The notes below the pieces were generated by a model. It was not told the origin of the DNA, did no database searches, and saw nothing but the letters and a program-made list of their open reading frames with translations. From Bacteroidota bacterium (GTDB taxonomy: Bacteria; Bacteroidota; Bacteroidia; Bacteroidales; UBA10428): 7,358 nucleotides of DNA. The translations under genes and the position numbers were made by a program. The stretch lies in assembly GCA_017860375.1 (NCBI GenBank), contig JAGDMB010000113.1, positions 1-7,358 on the forward strand, written 5' to 3'. Position 1 is the stretch's first letter. Every line of letters starts with the position of its first letter. Shown piece by piece: positions 6,524-7,358 of this stretch.

Positions 6524-7358
6524 ATGCATTTCAACCGTTTATTCAGGTTTTTAAGAGCTTTCCTCCTTTCCTTGGTGATCTTATTTACCCTGGTATTCCT
6601 TGGAATAAATTTACCGTTCAGTCAGCGATTTATCACTGCAAAAGCGAACCGGATCTTTCAGGATAAGGGCCTACCTGTAAATATTGAAAAAGCAACCATA
6701 CTGGTTAACGGCAAGATCAACTTATCCAAAGTCAGAATTTTAACAGACGACAGGGATACAATTGTTTTTGTTCAGCGGATCCGGATCGCGGTTCGGCCCT
6801 TTTCTCTTCTTTTTAAAAAAGTGAAAGTAATAAACGTTTTGGTTGAGGATGCAGTGGTCAATCTCAACAAAGACAGCCTGACCGGAAAATTAAACTTAGT
6901 CTCGCTGTTTTCGCCCGGCAAATCGACTCAGGAAATCAAAAAGAAACCCAAAAAAAAGTGGGATATCAATGCAGAAACTGCAAACCTTGAAAATATCCGC
7001 TTTTCCTATACCGATGAGTCTCATGGAATTCAAATCCGTCAATCGGTCGGAAAGATCCATATAGGGTTTGACAAATTCTCCCTGATCAATCGGCAAATGT
7101 ATGCCGCATTTCTTGATATGGAGGAGGTTCACGGCGGAGTTACCCTGAAACCATCTTCCCGGGGAAAAAATGACCAGAACAAACCTCCCGTCGCCTGGAA
7201 ATTCAAACTCAATCAATCGGACCTCAGGGACATTCTGTTCATCCTTCATCAGCCTGATAAGAACCAACGGATGGAGTTCTCACTCGGCAGGGGAGGCATT
7301 TCGAACGCAGGCCTTTCCCTGGCGGACAAACAGATCACCGTTTCCAGGCTTATGCTCC
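6524..7358 (+). CDS. TamB/AsmA-like translocation and assembly protein, N-terminal part (3' end outside window)
   Basis: An uninterrupted frame of 278 codons runs from the ATG at 6524 off the right edge. Residues 1-11 are short and basic, 12-31 form one hydrophobic inner-membrane anchor (AFLLSLVILFTLVFLGINLP), and the rest is predicted periplasmic. The part after the anchor follows the AsmA/TamB N-terminal pattern: a helix 'FITAKANRIFQDKGL', a beta-rich stretch 'INLSKVRILTDDRDTIVFV', then 'IRIAVRPFSLLFKKVKVINV' and 'VEDAVVNLNKD', matching the repeated 'V.I..L...LL.K...I..I.LE...VN+..D' style. A Lys-rich linker lies near 139-145. TamB-like proteins are thought to bridge the two membranes as a long beta-groove for lipid or outer-membrane-protein traffic; in Bacteroidota they usually exceed 1000 residues, so most of this gene is outside. 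The start is supported by the perfect -7 box and by the anchor. An AsmA-family member other than TamB is the alternative. Confidence 0.8.
   Translation, partial: MHFNRLFRFLRAFLLSLVILFTLVFLGINLPFSQRFITAKANRIFQDKGLPVNIEKATILVNGKINLSKVRILTDDRDTIVFVQRIRIAVRPFSLLFKKVKVINVLVEDAVVNLNKDSLTGKLNLVSLFSPGKSTQEIKKKPKKKWDINAETANLENIRFSYTDESHGIQIRQSVGKIHIGFDKFSLINRQMYAAFLDMEEVHGGVTLKPSSRGKNDQNKPPVAWKFKLNQSDLRDILFILHQPDKNQRMEFSLGRGGISNAGLSLADKQITVSRLML

Noticed and set aside
6950..6957. Run of eight A residues in the TamB-like gene as a possible programmed frameshift site
   Set aside because: The frame continues open across the run with a consistent family-like pattern on both sides, and no stimulatory structure was noticed.
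6896..7267. 123-codon minus-strand ORF
   Set aside because: It is antisense to the TamB-like frame, which has a promoter box, membrane anchor and family-like pattern.

Overview
The window looks like a chromosomal segment from a member of the Bacteroidota. The evidence is Bacteroidota-type -7 promoter boxes (TAnnTTTG or one mismatch) 19-25 nt before three start codons, A/T-rich leaders without Shine-Dalgarno sequences, a short lipoprotein signal, and a TamB/AsmA-like protein start of the style common in that phylum. No mobile element, tRNA, rRNA or CRISPR array is visible. The genus cannot be named from the sequence.

Layout. Bases 1-191 (+) hold the last 62 codons of a potassium-channel-type protein with an intact TTTGYGD selectivity filter. 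Convergent to it is a two-gene minus-strand unit: a 912-residue GH63/MGH1-like glycoside hydrolase (4532-1794), then after 43 bp a GH13 alpha-amylase-family enzyme (1750-272). Neither enzyme has a signal peptide and there is no SusC/SusD-type import gene in view, so the pair probably acts in the cytoplasm on an alpha-glucoside or alpha-glucan. The substrate cannot be read from the sequence.

A 294-bp divergent intergenic region separates this unit from three plus-strand cell-envelope genes: a 288-residue lipoprotein of unknown function (4827-5693), a 153-residue secreted helical protein with loose resemblance to Spy/CpxP-like periplasmic proteins (5911-6372), and the N-terminal 278 codons of a TamB/AsmA-like inner-membrane-anchored protein that runs off the right edge (6524-7358). 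Each has its own -7 box, and strong hairpin/U-tract terminators follow the first two, so they appear to be separate transcription units rather than an operon.

Most of the window is ordinary housekeeping or accessory metabolism. The item most worth a second look is the tightly linked cytoplasmic GH63-GH13 pair, whose catalytic residues look intact and whose biological substrate is unclear.
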